Origin: an uncultured Verrucomicrobiota bacterium
GTDB taxonomy: Bacteria; Verrucomicrobiota; Verrucomicrobiia; Limisphaerales; UBA9464
DNA: 41,073 bases
Reading direction: 5' to 3'
Assembly: GCA_903880005.1 (NCBI GenBank)
Contig: CAIRNV010000115.1
Coordinates: 1-41,073, forward strand
Below the pieces are notes generated by a model. The model saw only the letters and a list, made by a program, of their open reading frames with translations. It was not told where the DNA came from and made no database searches. Positions 16,254-28,327 of the stretch are shown in pieces; within the stretch, counting starts at the first letter, position 1; each line of letters begins with the position of its first letter. Position numbers and translations under genes: made by a program.

Positions 16254-17702
16254 TCAATCCCGGGAGGGATGCGTGGCCGCGTCCGGCGACCCGGGGCCCG
16301 TCGGCCCTTTGAGGGCGGCGTCGAGCCAGCGGATGCCGCCGGGCTCGTCGTCGAAGTCGCCGTCCAACTGGGCTTGGAAGGCCCTTTCCAGGATGTCCTT
16401 GAACCGGGGGCCCGGCGTCCAGCCCCGGGCCACGAGGTGACGGCCCAGGACGATCGGCCGGGGTGCGGCCGTCTCCAGCGCCAGCTCGGACGCCTTGGCC
16501 CGGAGCGCACGAACGGCCCCCGGCTCCCCGGCGGGCCGGGGCGGGCGACCCGAGGCGTCGGCCGTCATGAGCTCGCACAACTCCTCGATCGTCGCCGGGG
16601 CCAGCCTGAGGGCGAGCCGCCGGATCGCGCGGGCCGTGGGGCTGGCCAGGTGCGCCATGTGGTTCGCGACCAGGGGCGGCACCCGTTCCTTCACCTCGTT
16701 GGGCATCCCGAGCCGTTCAAGGAACGCCCCTGCCATGGGCACGCCGGCGATTTCATGGCCTGGCGAGACGACCCGCTCGCGGCCGTCGCGCCACTCGCGC
16801 CGGGTGTGCGTGGCCTTGCCGGCGTCGTGGAGCAAGGTGGCCAGCATCAACACGCCGCGCGTGCGCTCGTCCATCCCGCGCCATCCGCGCTGGCCCGCCA
16901 GCGCGTCGAGGGCGAGCAACGTGTGCGTCCAGACGTCGCCCTCCGGATGCCACTCCGGATCCTGCTCGACGCCCCTCATCGAGGTCAGCTCCGGGTGCAC
17001 GCCGAGCCAGCCAGCGTCCAGGGCGAACGCCAGGCCCAGCGACGGCGCCTCCGAGAGGGTCGCCCACTTCCACCATTCCTCCCGCACGCGCTCGACGGGA
17101 AGCTCGGCCTGCATCGGGGCCATCGATTGGCACAACGCCACGGTGGCGGGGTCGGGGGAGAGCCGGAACCGCGCCGCGAACTGCATCCCGCGGAGGACGC
17201 GAAGGGGATCCTCGACGAAGGCGGCGCCCGTGTGGCGCAACACGCCCGCGCGCAGGTCCGCGACTCCGCCGTGGAAGTCCATGACCTCGCCCGTTCGCGG
17301 ATGGAGCATGATGGCGTTGATCGTGAAATCGCGTCGCAGCGATGCCTCGCGCGGCGAGATGTCCGGGGCCGTCTCCACCTCGAAGCCCCGATGCCCCGGC
17401 CCCACCTTGGAGTCGCGGCGCGGCAACGAGAAGTCGTGCTGCCGTCCGTCCGACAGCGTCACCTTCGCCACCCCAAACGACCGGCCCACAAGGTCCACGC
17501 GCCCCCAACGCCCCAGCGCACGTGCCAGCTCCGGGTAGCCGAGACCGTACACCTCCACGTCGAAGTCCTTGACCGGCCGCCCCATCAAGGCGTCGCGGAC
17601 GCATCCGCCCACGAGGTAGGCGCGGGCCAGCTCGGGCGTCCCCAGCAGGACCTCCCGCAGGGCGGCGGGGACGAAGTCGAGGTTCACGAGGTCTGTCCCC
17701 AA
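16254..17702 (-). CDS. cca: CCA tRNA nucleotidyltransferase / poly(A) polymerase family with HD domain
   Basis: ARAYLVGGCVRDALMGRPVKDFDVEVYGLGYPEL, RRDFTINAIMLHPRTGEVMDFHGGVADL, EDPLRVLRGMQFAARF, HDAGKATHTRREW. Confidence 0.92.
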   Translation of the reverse strand: MGTDLVNLDFVPAALREVLLGTPELARAYLVGGCVRDALMGRPVKDFDVEVYGLGYPELARALGRWGRVDLVGRSFGVAKVTLSDGRQHDFSLPRRDSKVGPGHRGFEVETAPDISPREASLRRDFTINAIMLHPRTGEVMDFHGGVADLRAGVLRHTGAAFVEDPLRVLRGMQFAARFRLSPDPATVALCQSMAPMQAELPVERVREEWWKWATLSEAPSLGLAFALDAGWLGVHPELTSMRGVEQDPEWHPEGDVWTHTLLALDALAGQRGWRGMDERTRGVLMLATLLHDAGKATHTRREWRDGRERVVSPGHEIAGVPMAGAFLERLGMPNEVKERVPPLVANHMAHLASPTARAIRRLALRLAPATIEELCELMTADASGRPPRPAGEPGAVRALRAKASELALETAAPRPIVLGRHLVARGWTPGPRFKDILERAFQAQLDGDFDDEPGGIRWLDAALKGPTGPGSPDAATHPSRD

Positions 17703-17720
17703 TGCCGGGCCGTCGCTTCC

Positions 17721-18998
17721 TCAGGCGCCCCAGAAAAAGGACTCGGGGCCGACGCGATACCGGACGCGCATCTCGGGCGTTTCCACGGCCGTGCCGCGGG
17801 CGAACGACTCCACGCCGGCCAGCGTCATGCCCGACGTTAGCAACGTGCGCTCGAGGGGATACGGCTGCCGACGCTCCACCACCATGCGCTCGATGTGCCG
17901 GATTTGCGGGTTGAAGAAGTCGGCCGTGGTCGAGCCATGGGTGGGCATGGGCAGGTACATCTGGCAGGAGATCGCGCGCCCGCGCCCGGCGTCCCAGCCG
18001 GCGTAGTTGAAGTCGCGGATGGCGAGCATGAAGAGCGTGGTGCGGAACCCGTCGAGGTGCTCGATGAAGTAGGCCCAGCCTTCCGGGAAGGCCTCGCGCG
18101 CCCAGTCGAACGTCACCGGTGCCGTGGGGTAGCCGTCGCGGACCGGCAGGTTGTGGCTGCGGGAGAGGGCGGACTCCAGCAGGCGCCGGGTGGTGGGCAT
18201 GCCGGCCGCGTGCGCCCACATCTCAGGGCCGCGCAAGGCCCGCACCCTGCGGATGCCCACCTCTCCGCCGCGCCGGCGCTCGGACATGCACTGGGCGGTC
18301 TCCAGCCCATGGATGTCGTAGCTGTCCATGCCGCCGTACGCCGCGCACACGCTCTCGGTCAGGCGCGTCCCGTGGGGCACGTCGATGGAAGGCATGCGCC
18401 GCGTCACCGGCAAGGACGAGCCGGCCTGGAAGGGAAAGCGCAGGCGGCGCGCGTCCTCGACCATCTCGACGCATTCCTGCCAGCTCGTGGACAGGTGCTT
18501 GTCGTTGAAGACCGGCACGGAGCGGCCGCTGGACTCGAAGACGCGGACGACCTCCTTGAAGAACCGGTAGCGTGGGTAAAGCGTCTGGCCGCGCTCGTTG
18601 CGGGGGTACTTGCCGTGCTCCCCGATGATCACGACGCCATCCACCGCCAGCGTCTGGCCGCCGAGCGTGAGCGCCTCCGTGATCGTCTTGTAGATGGGGA
18701 CCCCGTGGCGGGCCGCCGTCGCCCGCGCCAGGTCGCCCTCGGGGAACTGGTCGATGTAGAGCGACACCAGGTCCACGTCGGGCCGGTGCCAGCCGCCCTC
18801 CCATCCGTACCCTAGGAGGAAGCGGTCGATGAAGTGCTGCGCGTGGGAGTGTTGCCGGACCTCGGTGCCGATGAGGGCGATGCGAGGCCGCGGGCGCGGG
18901 GTCACGATGCGCGGCGACGACGCCGCCCTCATGGGGACCGCGGCCATGGCGGCCGCGCCGCACGCGAGGAAGCTCCTTCGATTCATGCTCGTCTTCAT
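17721..18998 (-). CDS. Secreted (Tat/signal-like) uncharacterised protein
   Basis: MKTSMNRRSFLACGAAAMAAVPMRAASS leader, then RPRIALIGTEVRQHSHAQHFIDRFLLGYGWEGGWHRPDVDLVSLYIDQFPEGDLARATAARHGVPIY... An uninterrupted ORF with coherent composition. Family not confidently recognised. Confidence 0.78.
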   Translation of the reverse strand: MKTSMNRRSFLACGAAAMAAVPMRAASSPRIVTPRPRPRIALIGTEVRQHSHAQHFIDRFLLGYGWEGGWHRPDVDLVSLYIDQFPEGDLARATAARHGVPIYKTITEALTLGGQTLAVDGVVIIGEHGKYPRNERGQTLYPRYRFFKEVVRVFESSGRSVPVFNDKHLSTSWQECVEMVEDARRLRFPFQAGSSLPVTRRMPSIDVPHGTRLTESVCAAYGGMDSYDIHGLETAQCMSERRRGGEVGIRRVRALRGPEMWAHAAGMPTTRRLLESALSRSHNLPVRDGYPTAPVTFDWAREAFPEGWAYFIEHLDGFRTTLFMLAIRDFNYAGWDAGRGRAISCQMYLPMPTHGSTTADFFNPQIRHIERMVVERRQPYPLERTLLTSGMTLAGVESFARGTAVETPEMRVRYRVGPESFFWGA

Positions 18999-19192
18999 GG
19001 GAACCGCCGGCACGTTGGCCGTTCCACGGGGTGGATTCCAAGCCGAACCTTGATCCCGGGCGCACGGGCGGGGCGTTGTCACGTGACGACGGCGCAGGGG
19101 CCGCCTTGGTTTCGCGGGCGAACGTTTGCCATGCGAGGCCGGGCGCGGATAGCGTCGAACATCACCCGGCCTGCAACGTCGGGTTCCATGTC

Positions 19193-22100
19193 ATGACGCG
19201 CTCCATCCGGTTCCTGGGCCTTGCTTTCATCGTGGGCAACATCGCGGCGGCGACGGCGGGCGCGGCGGCGCCCTCCTTCGAGCGGGACGTGGCGCCGTTG
19301 CTCGCCGAGCATTGCCATGCCTGCCATGGCGCGCGGAAGCAGGAGTCGGGGCTGCGCCTGGACTCGCACGCGGCGGCCCTCCGGGGGGGTGACCACGGCC
19401 CCGCGCTCGTCCCGGGCAAGGCCTCGGCCTCGGCCCTGGTGCTCGCGGTGGGCGGACGGCACCCGGAGGTGGCGCGCATGCCTCACCGGCGAGACCCGTT
19501 GTCGGCGGCGGACGTCGCGGTGCTGACGGCATGGATCGACGCCGGCGCGGACTGGCCCGGATCCGGGGCGGCCGAGGCGGCGGGGACGGTGGGCGGCAAG
19601 GGCGCGAGCCATTGGGCGTTCAAGCCGTTCATCCGGCCGACGCCGCCGAAGGCCCGGGCGACGGGCCATCCCATTGACGGCTTCGTGCGGGAACGCCTCG
19701 CCAAGGAAGGGGTGGCCCCGTCGCCGGAGGCGGACCGCGCCACGTTGCTGCGTCGCGTCAGCCTGGACCTCACGGGGCTGCCGCCGACGCCGGAGGACGT
19801 GGACGCGTTCGTCTCCGACAAGGCCCCCGGCGCGTACGAGCGCGTGGTGGAGCGGTTGCTGGCGTCGCCGCACTACGGCGAGCGATGGGCCCGTTGGTGG
19901 CTCGACGCGGCGCGGTACGCGGACTCCAACGGGTTTGAGAAGGACCGCACGCGAAGCATCTGGCCGTGGCGCGACTGGGTGATCCGGGCGCTGAACGAGG
20001 ACAAGCCGTTCGACGCGTTCACGGTGGAGCAATTGGCGGGCGACCTGTTGCCGGGGGCGACGTTGGACCAGCGGGTGGCGACGGGCTTCCTGCGCAACTC
20101 GATGGTGAACATGGAGGGCGGGATCGAGCCGGAGAAGTTCCGCGTGGAAGCGATGATCGACCGGGTGGACTGCGTGTCGCGCACGTGGCTCGGCGTGACG
20201 TTGGCGTGCGCCCAATGCCATCACCACAAGTACGATCCCTTCACGGTCTCGGACTACTACGGCTTCTACGCGCTGCTGAACCAGGACGACGAGCCGCGCA
20301 TCGAGATCCCGACGCCTGAGCAGGCGCGGATCCGGGCCGGGGTGGAGGCCGCCGCGCGGGCGGTGGAGGACAAGGTCCGGGCGTCATTGCCCGACCCGGA
20401 GGCCCGCCTGGAGGCGTGGCTGCGGGACACGGCGGCGGGGGCGGGCTCGTGGCAGGCCATGGACGCCCGTGAATGGCATTCCCAGCCCATGAAGTTCGAG
20501 AAGATGGAGGACCTCGCCTTCCTCGGCGGCGGCGACATCCACAACTTCTCCGTGGTGAGCCTTTGGGTGGACGTGACGAACACGCACGTGACGGGGTTCA
20601 AGCTGGAGGCGCTCAACGACGCCAACCTGCCGTTTCGCGGGCCCGGCATCGATGGCGACGGCGGGTTCAACCTGTGCGAGTTCACGGTCGAGGCGTCGCC
20701 CCTCTCGGAGTTGTCCAGCCCGGACGCCGGATCGACGACGTTCAAGGGCACGACGAACCAAGTGCCGTTCCGGCGCGCCATCGCCGATGCATGGCCCGAG
20801 GGGGCGCATCCGTCCCTGACCATCGACGGGGTGCGCAACAAGGACGGCTGGCACTCGGGCTTCACCAAGGGCCGTCGAAACCAGGAACGCCGCATCGTGT
20901 TCGAGGCGGAGAAGCCGGTGGGGTTCCCCGGCGGCACGCGGCTCCACGTGGCGCTCTGGCAAAAGCCCGACGGCTCCGGCCGCCTCAACCACTTGATCGG
21001 CCGCTTCCGCGTCTCGATGACGTCCGCTGACGGGCCGCTCCCGGTGGATCCGCTGAGCGCCCGGCAACGTGCCCTCGCCAACCTCCCCGCGAGCCAGAGG
21101 ACCGAGGCCGACCGACGCGAGTTGTTCCGGGAGATGCTGCTGCACGACCCGGCGTTCGCCGACGCCGCCCGCGCATGGGACGCCGCATGGAAGGACTGGC
21201 CCGGGGCGGAGCACAGCACGCTGGCCCTCAGCGCCCGCCCCATCCCGCGCACCACCCGCGTGTTCAAGCGCGGGGACTGGACCCGCCCGGGCACCGAGGT
21301 GGCCGGGGCGACGCCCGCGATCCTCCCTCCCCTGCCCCACGACGCCCCGGCAAACCGCCTGGGCCTGGCCCGGTGGATCGTCGATCCCGGCAACCCGCTC
21401 ACCTCGCGCGTCGTCGTCAACCGCGTCTGGCAGGCCTACTTCGGCGCCGGCCTCGTCTCCACGCCGGAGGATTTCGGCGTGCGGGCCGACGCCCCGTCGC
21501 ATCCCGCCCTCCTCGACTGGCTCGCGCGCGAATGGGTCGAGCCCGGCCCCGCCCCGGCGTCGCGCAAGAAAGGCACGCCGCCGGGCGTCGGTGACGGCGT
21601 CCCATGGTCCCTCAAGCGCCTGCACCGCCTCATCGTCACGTCCGCCACCTACCGCCAGGCCTCGCGCATCACGCCGGCCATGGCGGAGAAGGACCCCCAG
21701 AACCGCCTCCTCGCCCGAGGGCCCCGCGTGCGGGTCGATGCCGAGATGGTGCAGGACATCGTCCTCAAGGCCTCCGGGCTCCTGTCGCCCAAGGTGGGCG
21801 GCCCCTCGGTGTTCCCGCCCCTGCCCGACGGCGTCATGAGCCTCGCCTACGGGCAGATTGGGTGGAACGTCAGCCCCGGCGACGACCGCTACCGGCGGTC
21901 CATGTACACGTTCTGGAAGCGCACGGTGCCGTATCCCGCGATGACGGCGTTCGACGCCCCGGCGGCCGAGCAAAGCTGCGTGCGGCGCAACCGTTCCAAC
22001 ACGCCCTTGCAGGCGCTCGTGACGCTGAACGAGCCCACGATGAACAACGCCGCCCGATGGCTCGGCTGGCGCGCGTTGCAGCAAGGCGGGGCGTCGCCGG

Positions 22101-22357
22101 AGTCCCGCGCCACCTTCCTCTTCCGGCAGGTGCTCGGGCGACGCCCGGACCCCCGAGAGGTCGCCGCCTTGGCGCGGCTCGCATCGGACCTTCGCGTCGA
22201 GTTCTCCCGGCGGGAGAAGGAGGCCCTCGCGTTTGCCTTCAACGACCCGCAGAACCCGCCGCCGCTGCCCCCGGGCGCGACGACGCTCGACGTCGCCGCC
22301 TGGGCGGGCGTCGCCCGTGCCGTCATCAACCTCGACGAGGCCATCACCAAGGAATAG
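19193..22357 (+). CDS. Planctomycete-type cytochrome C (PSCyt1)/DUF1549/DUF1553 protein
   Basis: [48 protein letters not shown] (CxxCH); [114 protein letters not shown]. Confidence 0.93.
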   Translation: MTRSIRFLGLAFIVGNIAAATAGAAAPSFERDVAPLLAEHCHACHGARKQESGLRLDSHAAALRGGDHGPALVPGKASASALVLAVGGRHPEVARMPHRRDPLSAADVAVLTAWIDAGADWPGSGAAEAAGTVGGKGASHWAFKPFIRPTPPKARATGHPIDGFVRERLAKEGVAPSPEADRATLLRRVSLDLTGLPPTPEDVDAFVSDKAPGAYERVVERLLASPHYGERWARWWLDAARYADSNGFEKDRTRSIWPWRDWVIRALNEDKPFDAFTVEQLAGDLLPGATLDQRVATGFLRNSMVNMEGGIEPEKFRVEAMIDRVDCVSRTWLGVTLACAQCHHHKYDPFTVSDYYGFYALLNQDDEPRIEIPTPEQARIRAGVEAAARAVEDKVRASLPDPEARLEAWLRDTAAGAGSWQAMDAREWHSQPMKFEKMEDLAFLGGGDIHNFSVVSLWVDVTNTHVTGFKLEALNDANLPFRGPGIDGDGGFNLCEFTVEASPLSELSSPDAGSTTFKGTTNQVPFRRAIADAWPEGAHPSLTIDGVRNKDGWHSGFTKGRRNQERRIVFEAEKPVGFPGGTRLHVALWQKPDGSGRLNHLIGRFRVSMTSADGPLPVDPLSARQRALANLPASQRTEADRRELFREMLLHDPAFADAARAWDAAWKDWPGAEHSTLALSARPIPRTTRVFKRGDWTRPGTEVAGATPAILPPLPHDAPANRLGLARWIVDPGNPLTSRVVVNRVWQAYFGAGLVSTPEDFGVRADAPSHPALLDWLAREWVEPGPAPASRKKGTPPGVGDGVPWSLKRLHRLIVTSATYRQASRITPAMAEKDPQNRLLARGPRVRVDAEMVQDIVLKASGLLSPKVGGPSVFPPLPDGVMSLAYGQIGWNVSPGDDRYRRSMYTFWKRTVPYPAMTAFDAPAAEQSCVRRNRSNTPLQALVTLNEPTMNNAARWLGWRALQQGGASPESRATFLFRQVLGRRPDPREVAALARLASDLRVEFSRREKEALAFAFNDPQNPPPLPPGATTLDVAAWAGVARAVINLDEAITKE

Positions 22358-22397
22358 GAGCCCGCCCACCCCTCCCCATCCACGAACCACACTTCCC

Positions 22398-23867
<1,470 letters not shown>

Positions 23868-23994
23868 CCTGGGCTTAACCGAAGACGGCCAGGCTCCCCT
23901 GCCCCGGCGCATCGGGTCGCGGCGTCCCGCCTCGCCGGGCATGGAGGCTTGAGCGGCGGGTTCCTTCCGGCTTGGATGGCCCCAACGAACCAGC

Positions 23995-24810
23995 ATGGAA
24001 GAGCCCGGCATCAGCGTTGTCATCCGCACGCGCAACTCCGCAGCCACGTTGCGGAAGGTCCTCGCCCGGCTCGACCTGGGGCCGGCGGATGAACTGGTCG
24101 TCGTGGACTCGGGCTCGGGCGACGAGACGCTGGCGCTGGCGGAGGCCGCGCGGGCGCGCGTCGTGAGGATCCGGCCCGAGGCGTTCACGTATGGCGGGGC
24201 GTTGAACAGCGGGTTCGAGGTGGCGACCCGCCCGTGGGTCCTGAGCCTGAGCTCGCATTGCGTGCCCGTGCACGGCGACTTGCTGGCACGCTTCCGCAAG
24301 GCGGTGGGCCGGCTGGACGCGCGCGTCACGGCCGTCGTGGGACCCATCGTGGGCGAGTTCCCCAGCCCGTTGCCCGACGGCGTCACGTTGTACCATCACG
24401 GCGAGCTCAGGAGGGGGTTTGGCTTCGGCGCCGGAAACCCGAATTGCCTGTACCGGCGCACGGCATGGGAACGACGGCCGTTCAACCCGGACAGCAGCTT
24501 CGGCGAGGACTTCCAATGGTACTTCGCCGCGCTGGACGCCGGCGAGGTGGTCGCGGCCGTCCATGCCGCCGCCGTGGAGTATGCGTCGCGCCGCTCGATG
24601 GGCGCCTTCTACCAGAAGGGACGCCTGGACCGCCGCTTCACGTCGCGGCTCTTCGAGGTCCATCGCCCCACGGTGGGCGGCTGGCTCGTCCGCGTTCTCA
24701 AGATGGCCGCCTTCGTCGCCCTCGGGCGCATGCACTGGCGGACGGCCCTGGGGAGCGTCGCCTACTACGCCGGCATGCTCGCCGAGGCCCGGGGCGAGCG
24801 ACGCGGCTGA
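23995..24810 (+). CDS. Glycosyltransferase family 2
   Basis: MEEPGISVVIRTRNSAATLRKVLARLDLGPADELVVVDSGSGDETLALAEAARARVVRI...TYGGALNSGFEVATRPWVLSLSSHCVP. Confidence 0.9.
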   Translation: MEEPGISVVIRTRNSAATLRKVLARLDLGPADELVVVDSGSGDETLALAEAARARVVRIRPEAFTYGGALNSGFEVATRPWVLSLSSHCVPVHGDLLARFRKAVGRLDARVTAVVGPIVGEFPSPLPDGVTLYHHGELRRGFGFGAGNPNCLYRRTAWERRPFNPDSSFGEDFQWYFAALDAGEVVAAVHAAAVEYASRRSMGAFYQKGRLDRRFTSRLFEVHRPTVGGWLVRVLKMAAFVALGRMHWRTALGSVAYYAGMLAEARGERRG

Positions 24811-24819
24811 ACGGAGTCC

Positions 24820-25617
24820 TTGAGGGCCGGGGCAAGTCCGGGGAGCGTGGGGGCCGTGTGGCTGGGGCTTGAATGGGGAGGTTGGCTGGTGGCGCTGGTG
24901 GCGGCGCTCGGCATCGGCGTTTCCAAGAGCGGGCTGCCCGGGGTGAGCCTGCTGCACGTCGTGTTGTTCGCGCACTTGTTCCCGGGGCTGCGCTCGACGG
25001 GCGTGGTGTTGCCCATGCTGATCGCGGGGGACGTGGGCGCGGTGTGGTTGTTCCGGCGGGAGGCCCGATGGGAGCACGTGGCCCGGACCTTGCCCCCGGC
25101 GTTGGTGGGGGTGGCAGCCGGTTGGGCATGCATGCGGGCATGGCCACGGCTCGACTGGAACCCCGTGATCGGGGGGATCGTGCTGACGCTGGCCGTCGTG
25201 CAGGTGGTGCGGAACGTGAGGCCCACGCTGTGGGCGGACGTGCCGCATGCCCGGGCGTTCGCCGTCTCGGTGGGGTTCGTGGCGGGCGTGACGACGATGG
25301 TGGCGAACGCGGCGGGGCCGGTGATGGCGTTGTACCTGTTGGCGGTGTCGTTGCCGAAGGAGGCGTTCGTGGGGACGGCGGCGTGGTTTTTCCTTTCGAT
25401 CAACGTGTTGAAGGTGCCGTTCAGCGCCGCGCTGGGCTTGATCGATGGCCCGTCGTTGGCGCTCAACGCGACGCTGGCCCCGGTGGTGGTGGCCGGGCTG
25501 TTCCTCGGGCGGGCGCTGACGACGCGGATCCCGCAGCGTTGGTTTGACCACCTCGTGCTGGCCTTTGCCATGGCGGCGTCCGCCAAGTTCCTGCTGGCAT
25601 CCCCGGGTTTGCGATGA
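24820..25617 (+). CDS. TauE/SafE-family permease
   Basis: Multiple TM segments: WLVALVAALGIGVSKSGLPGVSLLHVVLFAHLFPGLRSTGVVLPMLIAGDVGAVWLFRREARWEHVARTLPPALVGVAAGW...SKSGLPG. Confidence 0.85.
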   Translation: MRAGASPGSVGAVWLGLEWGGWLVALVAALGIGVSKSGLPGVSLLHVVLFAHLFPGLRSTGVVLPMLIAGDVGAVWLFRREARWEHVARTLPPALVGVAAGWACMRAWPRLDWNPVIGGIVLTLAVVQVVRNVRPTLWADVPHARAFAVSVGFVAGVTTMVANAAGPVMALYLLAVSLPKEAFVGTAAWFFLSINVLKVPFSAALGLIDGPSLALNATLAPVVVAGLFLGRALTTRIPQRWFDHLVLAFAMAASAKFLLASPGLR

Positions 25618-25645
25618 ACGAGGGCCGTCCATAGGATGCCCCCGC

Positions 25646-26596
25646 ATGGCGAACACGGCGCGGAAGCCAGACCTCCTCTTCTCGGGCGAAGCCGCCACGT
25701 GGCGCGCGGCCGGGGCCACGTGGGGGCAGTTGTACGGCGACTTCCAGCGCCTCGGCGTGAGCTTTGAATGGCATGAGTTCACCGTGCGCGAGCCGTTCGA
25801 CTGGGCTCGCAGCTTTCATCCCCAAAGCGTCGAGCTGTGCCTCAACCTCTCGGGGGTCGCGGAGGTCGGCACGGGCAAGGACGTCGCGCGCTACCGGGAA
25901 GGGACGGGCGGCTTCTATCGCCAGGGCAGCGAGCCGCTTCGGGCGGTGCGGCTGCCGGGCGAGGCGCATCGGTTCATCACCGTGGAGTTGTCGCCGGGGT
26001 TCCTGTCCCGGCACCTGGGCGAGGGCATGGCCGACCTGCACCCCTTGATAGCCTCGGCGCTGGCCGGGGACGTGTCCCGCAGCGGCGCGGCGGCGGTGGC
26101 GGTGTTGAACACGCGCCAGCGCGACTTGCTGGGGAGCCTGCGTCAACCGCCCGTGTTGAAGTCGGCGCAGGCGCTGTGGTTCCAGGCGAAGGCCATCGAG
26201 CTGATGGGGGAGTTCTTCTTCAGGCCAGGCTCCCGGGACGAGCTGTTTTGCCACCGCCAACAACGGGTCGCGCTGGACCGCGTGGAGGCGGTGCAGGCCA
26301 TCCTGCGTCGCAACGTGGCCGCCGCCCCGTCGCTGGAGCAGATCTCCCGCGAGGTCGGGTGCAGCCCCTTCTACCTCAGCCGCACCTTCTCGAAGGAGAC
26401 GGGCCAGACGATCCCCCAATACCTGAGGCAACTGCGGATGGAGAAGTCCGCCGAGCTGCTGCGGACGGGGCGCTACAATGTCACGGAGGTCGCGATGGAG
26501 GTCGGCTACAGCTCGCTGAGCCACTTCTCGCAGACGTTTCACCAGACCTTCGGGTGCTGCCCGGGCCTCTATCCCATGGGCATGCCGAAGCTGTAA
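25646..26596 (+). CDS. AraC-family transcriptional regulator
   Basis: C-terminal double HTH: EQISREVGCSPFYLSRTFSKETGQTIPQYLRQLRMEKSAELLRTGRYNVTEVAMEVGYSSLSHFSQTFHQTFGCCPGLYP. Confidence 0.93.
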   Translation: MANTARKPDLLFSGEAATWRAAGATWGQLYGDFQRLGVSFEWHEFTVREPFDWARSFHPQSVELCLNLSGVAEVGTGKDVARYREGTGGFYRQGSEPLRAVRLPGEAHRFITVELSPGFLSRHLGEGMADLHPLIASALAGDVSRSGAAAVAVLNTRQRDLLGSLRQPPVLKSAQALWFQAKAIELMGEFFFRPGSRDELFCHRQQRVALDRVEAVQAILRRNVAAAPSLEQISREVGCSPFYLSRTFSKETGQTIPQYLRQLRMEKSAELLRTGRYNVTEVAMEVGYSSLSHFSQTFHQTFGCCPGLYPMGMPKL

Positions 26597-26668
26597 CGAT
26601 TCAGTTGGGAGGGAAGTGATTGCGAAGCAGATCGAGCAAGCACGACCGATCCGACTGAATCGTTCCGG
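26591..26668. repeat. Repeat family A, copy 3 (short form, 78 bp), overlapping the AraC-family stop codon
   Basis: CTGTAACGATTCAGTTGGGAGGGAAGTGATTGCGAAGCAGATCGAGCAAGCACGACCGATCCGACTGAATCGTTCCGG is nearly identical to the reverse complement of 100-177. Confidence 0.9.
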
Positions 26669-26670
26669 CT

Positions 26671-26750
26671 TGGAGTGGCGGCCAGGGACGGCCGCGCCCC
26701 CGGCGTTGAGCAACCCACGACGTTTCCCGAATCCACCACACCTTCGGGGT
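26671..26750 (-). repeat. Repeat family B, partial/degenerate copy (reverse orientation), abutting repeat A copy 3
   Basis: Reverse complement GTGGTGGATTCGGGAAACGTCGTGGGTTGCTCAACGCCGGGGGCGCGGCCGTCCCTGGCCGCCACTCC resembles 29870-29938. Confidence 0.65.
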
Positions 26751-26819
26751 GCGCCCAGATCGCCTCGCCCGGGAAATTCGCCGTTGTCGGCCCGGGCGGC
26801 ATGGCGGTATCCAAGGGCC

Positions 26820-27827
26820 ATGATTTCCCGGGTGCGTTGGACGTTGTCCTGCTTGGTGGGCATGGCCCTGGCGTGTGGTTGCGCCGTTCATGGACCCGCG
26901 TCGGACCGCCCGAAGGCAGGGGTCGAACTGGTGGACGCCGGCGACACGGTGCGGGTGCTGCTCGATGGCCAACCCTTCACCGAGTACCACTTCCGCAACG
27001 TGTCGCGCCCCTTCCTCTACCCGTTGCTCAACGCCGATGGGCAGCACATGACGCGGCGCTGGCCCCAGGAGGATGGTCCGGGCGAGGAACACGACCACCC
27101 CCACCACCGCTCGTTCTGGTATAGCCACGGGGACGTCAACGGCGTGGATCTCTGGAGCGAGTCCGACAAGGCCGGGCGCACGGTCCACCAGAGCTTCGTG
27201 CGCAAGGAGTCGGGCCGCGACGTGGGCGTCCTCGCCACCCGCAACGAATGGCGCGCCAAGGATGGAAGGCTGCTGGGACACGACGAGCGCACCTACCGCT
27301 TCCACCGGCCCCGCGGATCCGAGCGAACCATCGACTTCGAGGTGACCATCCACGCCTCGGCCGGGGACCTCACGCTGGGCGACACGAAGGAGGGCACCTT
27401 CGCCATCCGGGTCGCCGAGTCGATGCGCGTGAAGCAACCCAAGAACCAACCGGGCGCGGGGCACCTCGTGAACGCCCAGGGCGTGCTCGACGGCGATGCC
27501 TGGGGCAAGCGGTCCGAGTGGGCCGACTATTCCGGCCCCGTCCAAGGCAAGGTCTCCGGGATCGCCATCCTCGATGCGCCCACCAACCCGCGTCATCCCA
27601 CGTGGTGGCATGCGCGCGACTACGGCCTCTTCGCCGCCAACCCGTTTGGCATCCATGACTTCGAGAAGAAGGAGAAGGGCGCCGGCGACCTCAAGGTCCC
27701 GGCGGGTGGCAGCCTGACGTTCAAGTACCGGGTCATCCTTCACCCCGGCGACGCCAAGGCAGCCGACGTGGCCGGGAGGTTCGCCGAGTACGCCCGCGAA
27801 ACCCGCGCCGCCGGGACGGGACGATGA
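26820..27827 (+). CDS. DUF6807 (PmoA-like) secreted protein
   Basis: GQPFTEYHFRNVSRPFLYPLLNADGQHMTRRWPQEDGPGEEHDHPHHRSFWYSHGDVNGVDLWSE...YGLFAANPFGIHDFEKKEKGAGDLKVPAGGSLTFKYRVILHPGDA. Lipoprotein-like leader LSCLVGMALACGC. Confidence 0.85.
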   Translation: MISRVRWTLSCLVGMALACGCAVHGPASDRPKAGVELVDAGDTVRVLLDGQPFTEYHFRNVSRPFLYPLLNADGQHMTRRWPQEDGPGEEHDHPHHRSFWYSHGDVNGVDLWSESDKAGRTVHQSFVRKESGRDVGVLATRNEWRAKDGRLLGHDERTYRFHRPRGSERTIDFEVTIHASAGDLTLGDTKEGTFAIRVAESMRVKQPKNQPGAGHLVNAQGVLDGDAWGKRSEWADYSGPVQGKVSGIAILDAPTNPRHPTWWHARDYGLFAANPFGIHDFEKKEKGAGDLKVPAGGSLTFKYRVILHPGDAKAADVAGRFAEYARETRAAGTGR

Positions 27828-28327
27828 ACGCTCCCGGGCTCCAGCGTGGTTCGAGACGGCGGGTCCGCAGGCGCAGGTCCGTCCGCCCCCGCGTCCCAAC
27901 CGCGTTGGGCGTGGCCGCCGCGCTCCTGGTCGCCGGCTGCCAGGCGGGCGCCGATGCGTGGGCGGGCGGCAGCCTCGCAAAGGGTCGCCTGTACCGGTTG
28001 GCCGAGGAAAAGGTCCTCGCCGTCGATGCCGAGGCCGCGCCGCAGTGCCAGGCCCGCTCCGTCGCCTCCGTTCGCGTGATCGACCGACCCACGGCGGCCG
28101 CCACGGACTACGACCGGATGTATTCCGTCGGATTGCCGGACATGTCGCGCGGCCTCCAGACGCCGTCGGCGCAGCCGTCGTCGTCCAGCACCGTCGCCAT
28201 GGCGTTCACCGAGCGCTGGACGGTCGAGCGATGCGGCGTGCGCGTCGCGTACCGTGTCACGTTTTCACCCGGGGACGTCGTCGAGGTGTCCCTGGAACCC
28301 CAACCCCGTCGTTTACCAAAGCCATGA
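27824..28327 (+). CDS. Small putative lipoprotein of unknown function
   Basis: ATGA overlaps with both neighbours. ALGVAAALLVAGCQAGADAW lipobox-like segment. Coupled position in a three-gene cluster. Confidence 0.7.
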   Translation: MNAPGLQRGSRRRVRRRRSVRPRVPTALGVAAALLVAGCQAGADAWAGGSLAKGRLYRLAEEKVLAVDAEAAPQCQARSVASVRVIDRPTAAATDYDRMYSVGLPDMSRGLQTPSAQPSSSSTVAMAFTERWTVERCGVRVAYRVTFSPGDVVEVSLEPQPRRLPKP

